A DNA stretch of 64,000 nt from Microtetraspora niveoalba (lineage in GTDB: Bacteria; Actinomycetota; Actinomycetes; Streptosporangiales; Streptosporangiaceae). Each line of letters opens with the position of its first letter. Position 1 is the first letter of the stretch. Where the stretch lies: assembly GCF_001570405.1 (NCBI RefSeq), contig NZ_BBYM01000036.1, positions 1-64,000 on the forward strand. The letters are read 5' to 3'. The notes under the pieces were generated by a model. That model searched no databases, was not told the origin of the DNA, and saw nothing but the letters and a program-made list of their open reading frames with translations. This document shows, one piece after another, positions 19,359 through 29,545 of the stretch. The position numbers and the translations under genes were made by a program.

Positions 19359-20168
19359 ATGCGAAACCCCCTCATCGCAGTGGTCCCGGGACTACTCGCC
19401 GGCCTCATCGGCATCGGCGCGGCGCCCGCTTCGGCCACGACCGAGACGGCCACGAGCGCGAAGGCGGCGCAGTCCGCGCAGTCCGCGCCCACGGCCCTGA
19501 CCAAGAACAAGATCTATCGCTCAGGCATGGCGAAGGAGATCGCCTGTTCCCCCACCCAACCCCGTAAGGGCAGCGCCGCGTCGATCAAGCGGTACCTGCT
19601 GCAGGTCGCGAAGTGCAACGACGTGCTGTGGACCCGGCAGTTCAAGGCCGTCGGCTGGCGGTTCAGCCGGCCGCGCGTCGTGGTGACCATGGCCACGCGG
19701 TCCCCCTGCGGCAAGCTCACCAACTGGTCCCAGGCCCACTACTGCCCCGACTCCCGGACGATCTACTTCCGCCTGCTCAAGTCGCAGATCAAGGACCCGT
19801 TCGCGCTCGTCCTGGCCAAGACCATGGCGCACGAGTACGGCCACCACGTCCAGCAGCGCACCGGGATGCTGACCCAGTACTACATGCTGTACAACCGGAC
19901 CAAGGGCCGCACGCCGCGCAACCTGCTCAGCCACCGCCTCGAGCAGCAGGCGGAGTGCTTCTCCGGCGTCTTCCTCCGCGCGACCGAGTCCTACCTGCCG
20001 GTCGACCCGCGTGAGTACGACTACATGGTGGACTGGGCCGCGAAGAACGCCACGGACACGGCCCACGGCAAGGGCCGCAACCAGGCCTTCTGGCTGGAGC
20101 GCGGCTTCAACTCCGCCTCGCCCGCCTCCTGCAACACCTGGACGGCGCCGAACTCCCGCGTCGCCTAA
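19359..20168 (+). CDS. Secreted zinc metallopeptidase, copy 2
   Basis: A 269-residue paralogue of the preceding gene. It has a signal peptide ending PASA, then an Ala/Ser/Gln spacer, an LTKNKIY segment also seen in copy 1, the zinc motif HEYGHHVQQRTGMLT and the third-ligand region EQQAECFSG. The C-terminal CNTWTAPNSRVA mirrors [12 protein letters not shown] of copy 1. A GTG two codons upstream (19353) is also possible. The pair arose by tandem duplication and has diverged strongly outside the motifs. It converges on the ROK gene. Confidence 0.82.
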   Translation: MRNPLIAVVPGLLAGLIGIGAAPASATTETATSAKAAQSAQSAPTALTKNKIYRSGMAKEIACSPTQPRKGSAASIKRYLLQVAKCNDVLWTRQFKAVGWRFSRPRVVVTMATRSPCGKLTNWSQAHYCPDSRTIYFRLLKSQIKDPFALVLAKTMAHEYGHHVQQRTGMLTQYYMLYNRTKGRTPRNLLSHRLEQQAECFSGVFLRATESYLPVDPREYDYMVDWAAKNATDTAHGKGRNQAFWLERGFNSASPASCNTWTAPNSRVA

Positions 20169-20179
20169 ACGTTGAACGT

Positions 20180-20203
20180 GTCCCGCCTCAGCCGAGGCGG
20201 GAC
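20180..20203. terminator. Bidirectional terminator metallopeptidase / ROK
   Basis: GTCCCGCCTC-AGCC-GAGGCGGGAC is a perfect 10-bp stem with a 4-base loop. It covers the last codons of the ROK gene and follows the metallopeptidase stop by 11 bp. Confidence 0.75.
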
Positions 20204-21429
20204 AGCACCTCAAGGGGGTCGTCGAGCACCTGGGCGAACGCCAGCTCGGCGGCCCCCACGATCGTCGCGTCGTCTCCCAGCGCCGAGATGCGCAGCCGCA
20301 GCCGTTCACGTGACGCCACCAGCGTCGAGGTGTTGATCCGGCTCCTGACCTGGGCGGCCGCGCCGAGATAGAGCTCCCGCAGCACCCCGCCGAAGACGAT
20401 CATCTCCGGATTGAAGATGTTGATCAGGTTGGCGACGCCGAGGCCGAGCCAGTCGCCGACCCGGTTGAGCGCGTCCCGCGCCCGGACGTCGCCCCGCCCG
20501 GCGGCGTCGACGATCGCGCGCACGGCCTCCCTGCCGACGACGTCGCCGCCCCGGCCGGCGAGCTCCATGAGGGCGTCCTCGCCGACCTCGGCCTCCAGGC
20601 ACCCGCGGGACCCGCAGGCGCAGCGGCGCCCTCCCGGGTTGACGACCATGTGCCCGACCTCGCCGCCGTACCCCGCGAGACCGCCCAGCAACTGCCCGTT
20701 CACGACGATGCCGCCGCCGATGCCCACGTCGCCGTGCAGATAGACGAGGTCGCGGCAGCCGACGCCGACGCCGCGCGACTGCTCGGCGACCACGCCCACG
20801 TTGCCGTCGTTGCCGACCGTGACGGGCAGGCCGAGCGCGAGCCTCCTGGTCAGCTCCTCGCCGAACGGCGCGTCCCTGAACCCGATGTTGGGGCCGAACC
20901 TGACCACGCCGTCCGTCGGCCCGACCGAGCCGCACACGGCGGCGGCCGCCCCGACGCAGACCGTGTCCGGACGGGTCCTGCGGTGCATCTGGCGGGCGAA
21001 GCCGGCGAGCGCGGCGACGACCTCCGGCATCCCGAAGCCCTCGCGCGGCCGTACGGCCTCCCGGCGGTCGAGGATCACGCCGCCGAGGCCGACCCGGGCG
21101 GCGACCAGCCGGTCCACGCCCACGTCGAAGGCGAGGACGTAGACCCGGGCGGACTCCGGCCGTACGACCAGGGAGGGGCGTCCGGCCCGGCCCGTCTCCC
21201 GCGGCAGCTCCTCGCGCACCAGTCCCGCCGACGTCAGCTCGGCGGTGAGCGCCATGATGGTGCTGCGGTTCAGCCCCATGCGGTTGGTCAGCTCGGCCCG
21301 GGACGTCGGCCCGCCCAGGTGCACGTGGCGGAGCAGCGTGCCCAGGTTGTGCCTGCGGATCTCCTCCTGGGAGGGACCTGCGCGCATCATCCGTCCGGGC
21401 TTCGTCGGGGGTTCATTGTCGTGGACCAC
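20188..21429 (-). CDS. ROK-family transcriptional regulator of the sugar operon
   Basis: A 413-residue ROK repressor. The N-terminal winged helix (SRAELTNRMGLNRSTIMALTAEL, seen from about residue 43) is followed by a sugar-kinase-like fold with the nucleotide/sugar region VGNDGNVGVVAE and the zinc-type motif region GRRCACGSRGCLEAE. It is the last gene of the xylF-xylG-xylH unit, starting 10 bp after the permease. In Streptomyces coelicolor, as I recall, the ROK protein Rok7B7 sits beside and represses xylFGH, so this is a likely functional equivalent. GTG 21429 is used; an internal ATG (21390, before MRAGPSQEE) is an alternative. Confidence 0.88.
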   Translation of the reverse strand: MVHDNEPPTKPGRMMRAGPSQEEIRRHNLGTLLRHVHLGGPTSRAELTNRMGLNRSTIMALTAELTSAGLVREELPRETGRAGRPSLVVRPESARVYVLAFDVGVDRLVAARVGLGGVILDRREAVRPREGFGMPEVVAALAGFARQMHRRTRPDTVCVGAAAAVCGSVGPTDGVVRFGPNIGFRDAPFGEELTRRLALGLPVTVGNDGNVGVVAEQSRGVGVGCRDLVYLHGDVGIGGGIVVNGQLLGGLAGYGGEVGHMVVNPGGRRCACGSRGCLEAEVGEDALMELAGRGGDVVGREAVRAIVDAAGRGDVRARDALNRVGDWLGLGVANLINIFNPEMIVFGGVLRELYLGAAAQVRSRINTSTLVASRERLRLRISALGDDATIVGAAELAFAQVLDDPLEVLSRLG

Positions 21430-21439
21430 CTTAGCGGGG

Positions 21440-22690
21440 TCACCCTCGGCCGGTGGCCGCCGCCCTCTTGCGGGACAGGGCGTCCACGCCCGCGGCGAGC
21501 AGCAGCACGCACCCGGTGACCGCGTACTTGACGCCCGCCGCGTAGCCCATCAGGCCCATGCCGTTCTCGATCACCGCGACCACGGCGCCGCCGAGCAGGG
21601 CGTCCAGCGCCCGCCCCTTGCCGCCGAACAGGCTGGTGCCGCCGATGACCGCGGCGCCGACGGCGAACAGCAGGACGTTGCTGCCGCCGGTGTTCGGGTC
21701 GACCGAGTTGGCGCGCGAGGCCGCGATGATCCCGCCGATCGACGCCATGAACGAGCAGACGACGAACGCCGAGATGCGGATCCGGTCCACGTCGATGCCC
21801 GCGCGGCGGGCCGCCTCCGCGTTGCCGCCCACCGCGTAGATGTGCCTGCCGTACGCGGTGCGCCGCAGCACGAACGTCCACACGAGCAGCAGGACGACGA
21901 TCACGGGCACCACGATCGGCACACCCTTGAGCGAGACGAGGGCGGCGTTGCGGCTGCGCTCCAGGTTGAGCACGAAGACGGCGGCGCCCGAGATCACCGC
22001 CAGCGCGCCCACGCGGAACGCGATCATCGGCATCGGTGTCGCGGGCAGCCCTCTCGCGGCGCGGCGGCGGGCCTGGACGACCTGCAGCGCCGCGTAGATC
22101 AGCACGCCGGCCGCCGCGCAGCCCCATCCGAGCGCCGGCGGCATGTTCTTGTTGGCGACGGCCAGGATCGTCTCGTCCCGGATCGAGATGTTGGTGCCCT
22201 CCTTGAGCAGCAGCAGGACGACGCCCTGGAACGCCAGGAACGCGGCCAGCGTGACCACGAAGGAGGGGATGCCGAGCTTGGCGACGAGCGTGCCGAGCAC
22301 CAGGCCGATGACGGCGCCGGTCGCCATCGCGGCCAGGACGGCCGCGTACCAGGGCCAGCCCTCGTTGGTGAGCAGCACGCCGAGGACGGCGGCGCACACG
22401 CCGCTGGCGAAGCCCGCGGACAGGTCTATCTCGCCGAGCAGCAGCACGAAGATCAGGCCCATCGCGATGACCGCGACCGCCGCGCCCTGGGTGAACAGGT
22501 TGGCGAAGTTGATGGGCGACAGGAACGCCGGGCGCAGGACGGAGAACGCCGCGCACAGCACGACCAGCCCGATCACGGCCGGCAGCGCGCCGAGATCGCC
22601 GCCGCGGACGCGTTCCACGTAGTCGCGGGCGTGCGCGCCGATGGCCGGAGCGCCGGTCGTGCCCTTCTCGGGAACCGTGGTGGTCGTCAT
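21440..22690 (-). CDS. xylH: Sugar ABC transporter permease, XylH type
   Basis: A 416-residue permease with about ten transmembrane segments, of the ribose/xylose (CUT2) family. The conserved LLGEIDLSAG motif after helix 2 and the cytoplasmic loop AVGGNAEAARRAGIDVDRI, which contacts the ATPase, are clear. It overlaps the ATPase gene by ATGA. With XylF and XylG it would import xylose or a related pentose. The substrate call rests on family likeness and on the ROK neighbour. Confidence 0.85.
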   Translation of the reverse strand: MTTTTVPEKGTTGAPAIGAHARDYVERVRGGDLGALPAVIGLVVLCAAFSVLRPAFLSPINFANLFTQGAAVAVIAMGLIFVLLLGEIDLSAGFASGVCAAVLGVLLTNEGWPWYAAVLAAMATGAVIGLVLGTLVAKLGIPSFVVTLAAFLAFQGVVLLLLKEGTNISIRDETILAVANKNMPPALGWGCAAAGVLIYAALQVVQARRRAARGLPATPMPMIAFRVGALAVISGAAVFVLNLERSRNAALVSLKGVPIVVPVIVVLLLVWTFVLRRTAYGRHIYAVGGNAEAARRAGIDVDRIRISAFVVCSFMASIGGIIAASRANSVDPNTGGSNVLLFAVGAAVIGGTSLFGGKGRALDALLGGAVVAVIENGMGLMGYAAGVKYAVTGCVLLLAAGVDALSRKRAAATGRG

Positions 22691-23463
22691 GGCGTCGCTC
22701 CGTTGCCGTTCTGCAGGCCGAGCTCGCCGCTGCGTCCGGCCGTGATGAGTTCCACGACCTGCGAGTGCGTGACCTCGGAGGTCTTCACCTGGGCGGCCAT
22801 CCGGCCGAGGTAGAGCGCCGCGATCCGGTCGGACACGGCGAAGACGTCGTTCATGTTGTGCGAGATGAGCACCACGGCGAGCCCCTTGTCCGCCAGGCGG
22901 CGCACCAGGTCGAGGACCTGCGCGGTCTGCGCGACGCCGAGCGCCGCCGTGGGCTCGTCGAGGATGACGACCTTGCTGTTCCACAACACGGCCTTGGCGA
23001 TCGCGACCGTCTGCCGCTGGCCGCCGGAGAGGCTGGAGACCCGCTGGCGCAGGGACGTGACCGTGCGGACCGACAGGCTCTCCAGGGTCCGGGCCGCCAG
23101 CTCCTCCATGGTGGCCTCGTCGAGGACCAGGCCGCTCCTGCGCTCCCGTCCGAGGAACATGTTCTGGACGATGTCGAGGTTGTCGCACAGCGCGAGGTCC
23201 TGGTAGACGATCTCGACGCCCAGGGCCGCCGCGTCCCTGGGGCCGCCGACGTGGACCTTCTCGCCCTCGAAGAAGTACTCGCCGGAGTCGATCGGATGGA
23301 TGCCGCCGATGCACTTCACCAGCGTGGACTTGCCCGCTCCGTTGTCGCCGACGAGCGCGGTCACCTCGCCGGGGTGCACCGAGAAGGCGACGTCGTGAAG
23401 GACCTGCACGGGACCGAAGCTCTTGTCGATGCCGCGCAGCTCCAGGACAGGTGCCTGGGACAC
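22687..23463 (-). CDS. xylG: Sugar ABC transporter ATP-binding protein, XylG type
   Basis: A 258-residue single-domain CUT2 ATPase. Walker A GDNGAGKST, signature SLSGGQRQTVAIAKA and Walker B VVILDEPTAAL are intact, with the switch His in ISHNMNDVF. Classic XylG/RbsA proteins carry two ATPase domains; this one has one, as in several actinobacterial sugar systems, so it should work as a homodimer. It is separated from xylF by 120 bp containing a strong hairpin and overlaps xylH. Confidence 0.87.
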   Translation of the reverse strand: MSQAPVLELRGIDKSFGPVQVLHDVAFSVHPGEVTALVGDNGAGKSTLVKCIGGIHPIDSGEYFFEGEKVHVGGPRDAAALGVEIVYQDLALCDNLDIVQNMFLGRERRSGLVLDEATMEELAARTLESLSVRTVTSLRQRVSSLSGGQRQTVAIAKAVLWNSKVVILDEPTAALGVAQTAQVLDLVRRLADKGLAVVLISHNMNDVFAVSDRIAALYLGRMAAQVKTSEVTHSQVVELITAGRSGELGLQNGNGATP

Positions 23464-23503
23464 GATGGACTACTCCGTTGCTCGGGGGCCGGCACCGCCC
23501 GCG

Positions 23504-23547
23504 GGCCGGGCGCGGGGCGTCTCGTGGGGACGCCCGCACGCCCGGCC
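23504..23547 (-). terminator. Strong hairpin between xylF and xylG
   Basis: Outer arms GGCCGGGCG / CGCCCGGCC and inner arms GGCGTC / GACGCC form a two-part stem around a 7-base loop, directly after the xylF stop. Such a hairpin would stabilise or partly terminate the xylF message and give excess binding protein over ATPase and permease. Confidence 0.65.
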
Positions 23548-23583
23548 TCCGGAGCGCGAGCCGTACACGGCCGGGAAGGGTGG

Positions 23584-24699
23584 CTAGCTGATTCCGGCCT
23601 CGGCGCACTTGCCGGCGAAGTCGCCGGTGCACAGCTCGTCCTTGGTGACGTACCCGTCGGCGACGACGTCCTTGACGTTGTCGAAGTAGACGGCCTTCGG
23701 GGTCAGCAGCACCGCGGCGACGTCCTTGCCGGTCTCGGTGTCCTTGACGCTCCCGTTCGCGGCCGGCTTCTGGCCCTGGGCGAGGGCGATCGCGAGCTGG
23801 GCGGTCGCGTCCGCCTCCTGCTTGACCGCCTTGTAGACCGTCATGCACTGGTCTCCGGCGAGGATGTTCTGCAGGCCCTGCACGGTGGCGTCCTGGCCGG
23901 TGACCGGCACCTTGCCGTTGAGGTTGTTCTTCTTCAGCACGGAGATGGCGGCGTTGCCGAGGCCGTCGTTGGCCGCGAGGACACCGGCGATCTTGGGGGT
24001 GCTGGTCAGCATCTGCTCGAAGATGGTGCCGGCCTGGGTGTTGTCCCAGTCGGGCACGGACTGGTCGGGCCCCTTGACGTACTCCCCGGAGTCGTACTTC
24101 GGCTTGAGCACGCCGTCGTAGCCCTCCTTGAAGAGTGTGGCGTTGTTGTCGGTCGGCGAGCCGTTCAGCTCGGCGACGATCGGCTTGTCGGCCTTCTGGT
24201 CGGTCAGGCACTTGACGAGGCCCTCGCCCTGGAGCCTGCCGACCGCGGTGTTGTCGAAGCTCACGTAGTAGTCGGCGTTGCCCCCCAGGGTGAGCCGGTC
24301 GTAGTCGATGGTGGCGACGCCCTGTGACTTCGCCTTGTCGAGAACGGCCTTTCCGGTGCCGCTGTCCAGGTTGACGATCGCCAGCACGGTGACGCCGCCG
24401 GTGATCATCTGGTCGGCGATGGTCTGGAAGCTGTTCTTGTCGCCCTGCGCGTTCTGGATCTCGTGCGCGACGCCCGCGGCCGTGAACGCCTCTTCGAGGT
24501 ACTTGCGGTCGGCGGTCTCCCACCGGGCCGAGGACTTGCTGTCGGGCAGGATGACGCCGATCTTGCCGGGCTTGGCCGAGGAGGCGGACGAGGCGTCGCC
24601 GGCCTGCGCGGTGGTGTCACCGTCGTCGCCCCCGCAGGCGGTGAGACCGAGGGAAAGCGCCGCGGCTGCGGCGGCGATGCTGAGGATCCCCTTGCGCAT
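23584..24699 (-). CDS. xylF: Sugar-binding lipoprotein, XylF type
   Basis: A 371-residue periplasmic-binding-protein-type lipoprotein. The signal ends in the lipobox LTAC, then a Gly/Asp linker. The domain resembles xylose/multisugar-binding proteins (XylF/ChvE): IGVILPDSKSSARWETAD near the N-terminus, IDYDRLTLGGNADYYVSFDN, and VPVTGQDATVQGLQNILAG in the second lobe. It is first in the operon and would be anchored outside the membrane. Xylose is the likely ligand by similarity. Confidence 0.87.
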   Translation of the reverse strand: MRKGILSIAAAAAALSLGLTACGGDDGDTTAQAGDASSASSAKPGKIGVILPDSKSSARWETADRKYLEEAFTAAGVAHEIQNAQGDKNSFQTIADQMITGGVTVLAIVNLDSGTGKAVLDKAKSQGVATIDYDRLTLGGNADYYVSFDNTAVGRLQGEGLVKCLTDQKADKPIVAELNGSPTDNNATLFKEGYDGVLKPKYDSGEYVKGPDQSVPDWDNTQAGTIFEQMLTSTPKIAGVLAANDGLGNAAISVLKKNNLNGKVPVTGQDATVQGLQNILAGDQCMTVYKAVKQEADATAQLAIALAQGQKPAANGSVKDTETGKDVAAVLLTPKAVYFDNVKDVVADGYVTKDELCTGDFAGKCAEAGIS

Positions 24700-24803
24700 G
24701 ATGCCTGGGTCCTTTCTCTGACACTGGGGGTGTGGGCTGCGCCGAGCTCTGCGCCGAGCCGGTCCGGCGACGCCGGGTCACGGCGCCCACCGATCCGGTG
24801 AAT

Positions 24804-24879
24804 GTTGTTTGGCACAACGTAATCCAGGCCACATGCAGTTGAAAGACACAGGAATGTAACGTTTGTTGCCTGTGGCAAC
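24804..24879. promoter_or_regulatory. Two GTTG-N7-CAAC palindromes upstream of xylF
   Basis: GTTGTTTGGCACAAC (24804-24818) and GTTGCCTGTGGCAAC (24865-24879) are both 15-bp palindromes with GTTG/CAAC ends, 61 bp apart centre to centre, in the gap before xylF. They are candidate operators for the ROK regulator encoded at the end of the operon. Confidence 0.55.
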
Positions 24880-24893
24880 GATCAAGACTGTGA

Positions 24894-25628
24894 TCAGCCG
24901 GTCTGCCCGGCCAGACTCTGCACGATGAGCGTGCCGGCCGACAGGGCCGCCACGGCGAGGACGGCGGCACGCGTCCGGCCCCCGTCGAGGTAGCGACGGA
25001 GCGGCCGGGAGGCCAGGAAGCCCACGATCAGGAACGGGATCAGCGAGAGCCCGGCCACCACGGCCCGCTCCGGCAGCTTGCCGACCACGCGCAGGACGAT
25101 CAGGGACTGCGCGGCGCTCAGGAAGAAGAACATGGCCAGCGTCGCCCGGATCTGCGGCCCCTTGGCGTTCTGGTACACCAGCGCCATCGGCGGGCCGCCG
25201 ATGCCCGTGGCGGTCCCGGTGATCCCCGAGCAGAAGCCGGCGCCGGCGAGGGTCGCGGCGTTGCGCGGCACGCTGACGGCCCGGGCGCTGAGCACGATCG
25301 CGACCACCACCATCCCGCCGACGAGCACGCCGAGGGCGGACGTACTGACGTGGACGACCACGAACGCCCCCACGAGCGTGCCCGGCAGCCGGCCGAGCAC
25401 GCCGAAGCCGAGCCCGCGCCAGTCCACCCTGCGCCACTCGGCGGCCAGCGTGAACAGCGGGAGCGTGGCGTTGACCACCTGGACGGCCCCGGGCATGACC
25501 GTCGGGTCGAGCAGCGTGAGCAGCGGGGCGGCCACCAGCCCCAGGCCGAATCCCACCCCGCCCTGGACGATCGCGCCCGCGCACACCGCGAGACCGGCGA
25601 TCAGCAGCAGAAGAACGTCATGATCCAT
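24894..25628 (-). CDS. TauE/SafE-family membrane transporter
   Basis: A 244-residue membrane protein with about seven to eight helices and the family's two GxGxG-rich halves (AIVQGGVGFGLGLVAAPLL near the start, GFCSGITGTATGIGGPPMAL in the middle). The family (DUF81, sulfite exporter TauE/SafE) moves small organic anions such as sulfoacetate or sulfite. ATG 25628 starts just before helix 1; upstream in-frame residues are not hydrophobic. It is upstream of xylF on the same strand. The substrate is unknown. Confidence 0.85.
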   Translation of the reverse strand: MDHDVLLLLIAGLAVCAGAIVQGGVGFGLGLVAAPLLTLLDPTVMPGAVQVVNATLPLFTLAAEWRRVDWRGLGFGVLGRLPGTLVGAFVVVHVSTSALGVLVGGMVVVAIVLSARAVSVPRNAATLAGAGFCSGITGTATGIGGPPMALVYQNAKGPQIRATLAMFFFLSAAQSLIVLRVVGKLPERAVVAGLSLIPFLIVGFLASRPLRRYLDGGRTRAAVLAVAALSAGTLIVQSLAGQTG

Positions 25629-25757
25629 GCCAGCAGAGGCTAACCACCGCCCGAAACCCGGTTTCCGGGGACCACCTCGGCCGCCATAGACGACATTCCG
25701 CGGCAATCACCCTACGTAATCGAATCCTCTTGCGAGAGTAATCGGATGGTCACTAAA

Positions 25758-25768
25758 CTCAAGTTGAG
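25758..25768. promoter_or_regulatory. Short palindrome CTCAA-G-TTGAG before mazE
   Basis: A perfect 5-bp inverted repeat lies 47 bp upstream of the antitoxin ATG. Type II antitoxins usually autoregulate, so it is a possible operator. The arms are short, so chance occurrence is not excluded. Confidence 0.3.
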
Positions 25769-25814
25769 ACGGGGCGGTAGACCGCTGTGTAGACGCCGTC
25801 GTAGCCTCTTGAGT

Positions 25815-26120
25815 ATGAGCACCGAACCCAAGACGACGACGATCCGGGTCAGCTTCGTCACGCGCGACGAGATCGCGAAACTCGCCGAACAGGAAGGAAA
25901 ATCCATGACGGCAGTGGTGGAACAGGCCATCCGGCAGTACGAGAGGAAGCAGTTCTGGACGAAGGTGCGGGCGCAGATCGAGCGGACCAAGCAAGAGGAC
26001 CCGGAGGCGTGGGAGGACTACCTGACGGAGGTTCAGCAGATCGATGGTGCGCGATCCACTTCCGTGAAGATCGCCCCCGAGTGGGAAGGGCTCGTCGACC
26101 TGCCCGAAGGAGACCGGTGA
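25815..26120 (+). CDS. Antitoxin-like protein of a MazEF-type pair
   Basis: A 101-residue acidic protein upstream of a MazF-type toxin. The N-terminal TTTIRVSFVTRDEIAKLAEQ followed by a helix (MTAVVEQAIRQYER) fits a ribbon-helix-helix DNA-binding fold. The C-terminal part is charged (EWEGLVDLPEGDR) and would be the toxin-binding tail. ATG 25815 is preferred because it opens directly on the RHH strand. The stop overlaps the toxin GTG by 4 bp. The sequence family is not one I can name. Confidence 0.72.
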   Translation: MSTEPKTTTIRVSFVTRDEIAKLAEQEGKSMTAVVEQAIRQYERKQFWTKVRAQIERTKQEDPEAWEDYLTEVQQIDGARSTSVKIAPEWEGLVDLPEGDR

Positions 26121-26452
26121 AGAAGATTTCACAGGGAGAGATCTGGTTCGCCGACTTCGGCGCGCCGGTCGGACGGGAGCAGGCGTACCCGCGTCCCGCG
26201 CTCGTGATCAGCAACGACGACTACAACACGGCGGGCTTCGAACTCGTCATCGCCGTTCCCCTCACGACCAGGGAGCGCGGATGGAACCACCATGTGGAGA
26301 TCCCCCCTGGTGATTCCGGCCTGCGCAAGACGAGCTGGGCGATGGTCCAGCAGGTCAGGTCGCTCTCTCCCCTGCGGTTCTCGGCGAGGCTCGGCGAGGT
26401 GCCCCCGGAGAAGGTCGAAGAAGTCCTCGGCGTGCTGGGGCGGATGGTCTAG
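26117..26452 (+). CDS. mazF: MazF/PemK-family endoribonuclease toxin
   Basis: A 111-residue type II toxin. The family opening GEIWFADFGAPVGREQAYPRPALVISND is seen in part as GEIWFADFG and RPALVISND, and the SWAMVQQVRSLS strand with its conserved Ser/Gln is present. MazF proteins cut mRNA at short sequence motifs in the cytosol and are held inactive by the antitoxin. The GTG start overlaps the antitoxin stop (GTGA) with GGAGA before it, so translation is coupled. Length is normal and nothing is truncated. Confidence 0.9.
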   Translation: MKKISQGEIWFADFGAPVGREQAYPRPALVISNDDYNTAGFELVIAVPLTTRERGWNHHVEIPPGDSGLRKTSWAMVQQVRSLSPLRFSARLGEVPPEKVEEVLGVLGRMV

Positions 26453-26460
26453 AAAGCACC

Positions 26461-26503
26461 GGAGCCGTCCGGGGCGGGAGGGTGTCCCGGCCCGGACGGC
26501 TCC
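26461..26503 (+). terminator. Terminator after mazF
   Basis: GGAGCCGTCCGGG (26461-26473) and CCCGGACGGCTCC (26491-26503) form an exact 13-bp stem starting 9 bp after the toxin stop. Confidence 0.8.
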
Positions 26504-26564
26504 GCGGCCTGCTCGAGGTTCACGGCCTCGGGTACGTGCCCGGCGGAGATGTCCGGGGGCACGC

Positions 26565-26591
26565 CCCGGCCGCCCGCATGGGGCGGCCGGG
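26565..26591 (-). terminator. Terminator after acnA
   Basis: CCCGGCCGCCC (26565-26575) and GGGCGGCCGGG (26581-26591) form an exact 11-bp stem 17 bp past the acnA stop. It gives the convergent mazF and acnA genes a terminator each. Confidence 0.75.
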
Positions 26592-26607
26592 TTCCGGCGT
26601 CCGCCGC

Positions 26608-29382
<2,775 letters not shown>

Positions 29383-29462
29383 GACGTTTCGCCTCCCCAG
29401 GTTCCGGGCTGTCAGAAAGTTCGCCTTCGCATCCTCCCGCACCCTCGGATCGCATCCGACAG

Positions 29463-29481
29463 TTAGGTTCACCTAACCGGC
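29463..29481. promoter_or_regulatory. Iron-box-like site (DtxR/IdeR type) upstream of acnA
   Basis: TTAGGTTCACCTAACCGGC matches 14 of 19 positions of the DtxR/IdeR/DmdR iron-box consensus TTAGGTTAGSCTAACCTAA, as I recall it. The inner part GTTAGGT-TC-ACCTAAC is a clean palindrome. It lies 81 bp before the chosen acnA start. Iron control of an Fe-S enzyme would make sense, but binding is inferred. Confidence 0.55.
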
Positions 29482-29497
29482 GACGCGGGAGTCTCTC

Positions 29498-29531
29498 GAT
29501 ATCAAGATATCTCGGTAGATATCTTGATATC
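29498..29531. promoter_or_regulatory. 34-bp perfect inverted repeat, tandem TTGATATCAA-like sites
   Basis: GATATCAAGATATC, spacer TCGGTA, then its exact complement. Each arm also centres a smaller palindrome: TCTCGATATCAAGA (centre 29500/29501) and TCTTGATATCAAAT (centre 29528/29529), 28 bp apart. The motif resembles MarR-family (UrtR subgroup) sites; TamR of Streptomyces is reported to act on aconitase genes. It lies between acnA and the stop of the upstream hydrolase gene. Confidence 0.6.
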
Positions 29532-29545
29532 AAATTAAGTGCGGG

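Noticed and set aside
24865-24879. GTTGCC-TGT-GGCAAC as a terminator of the TauE gene
   Set aside because: Stem is only 6 bp with a 3-base loop, and a similar 15-bp palindrome recurs 61 bp away, which fits operators better.
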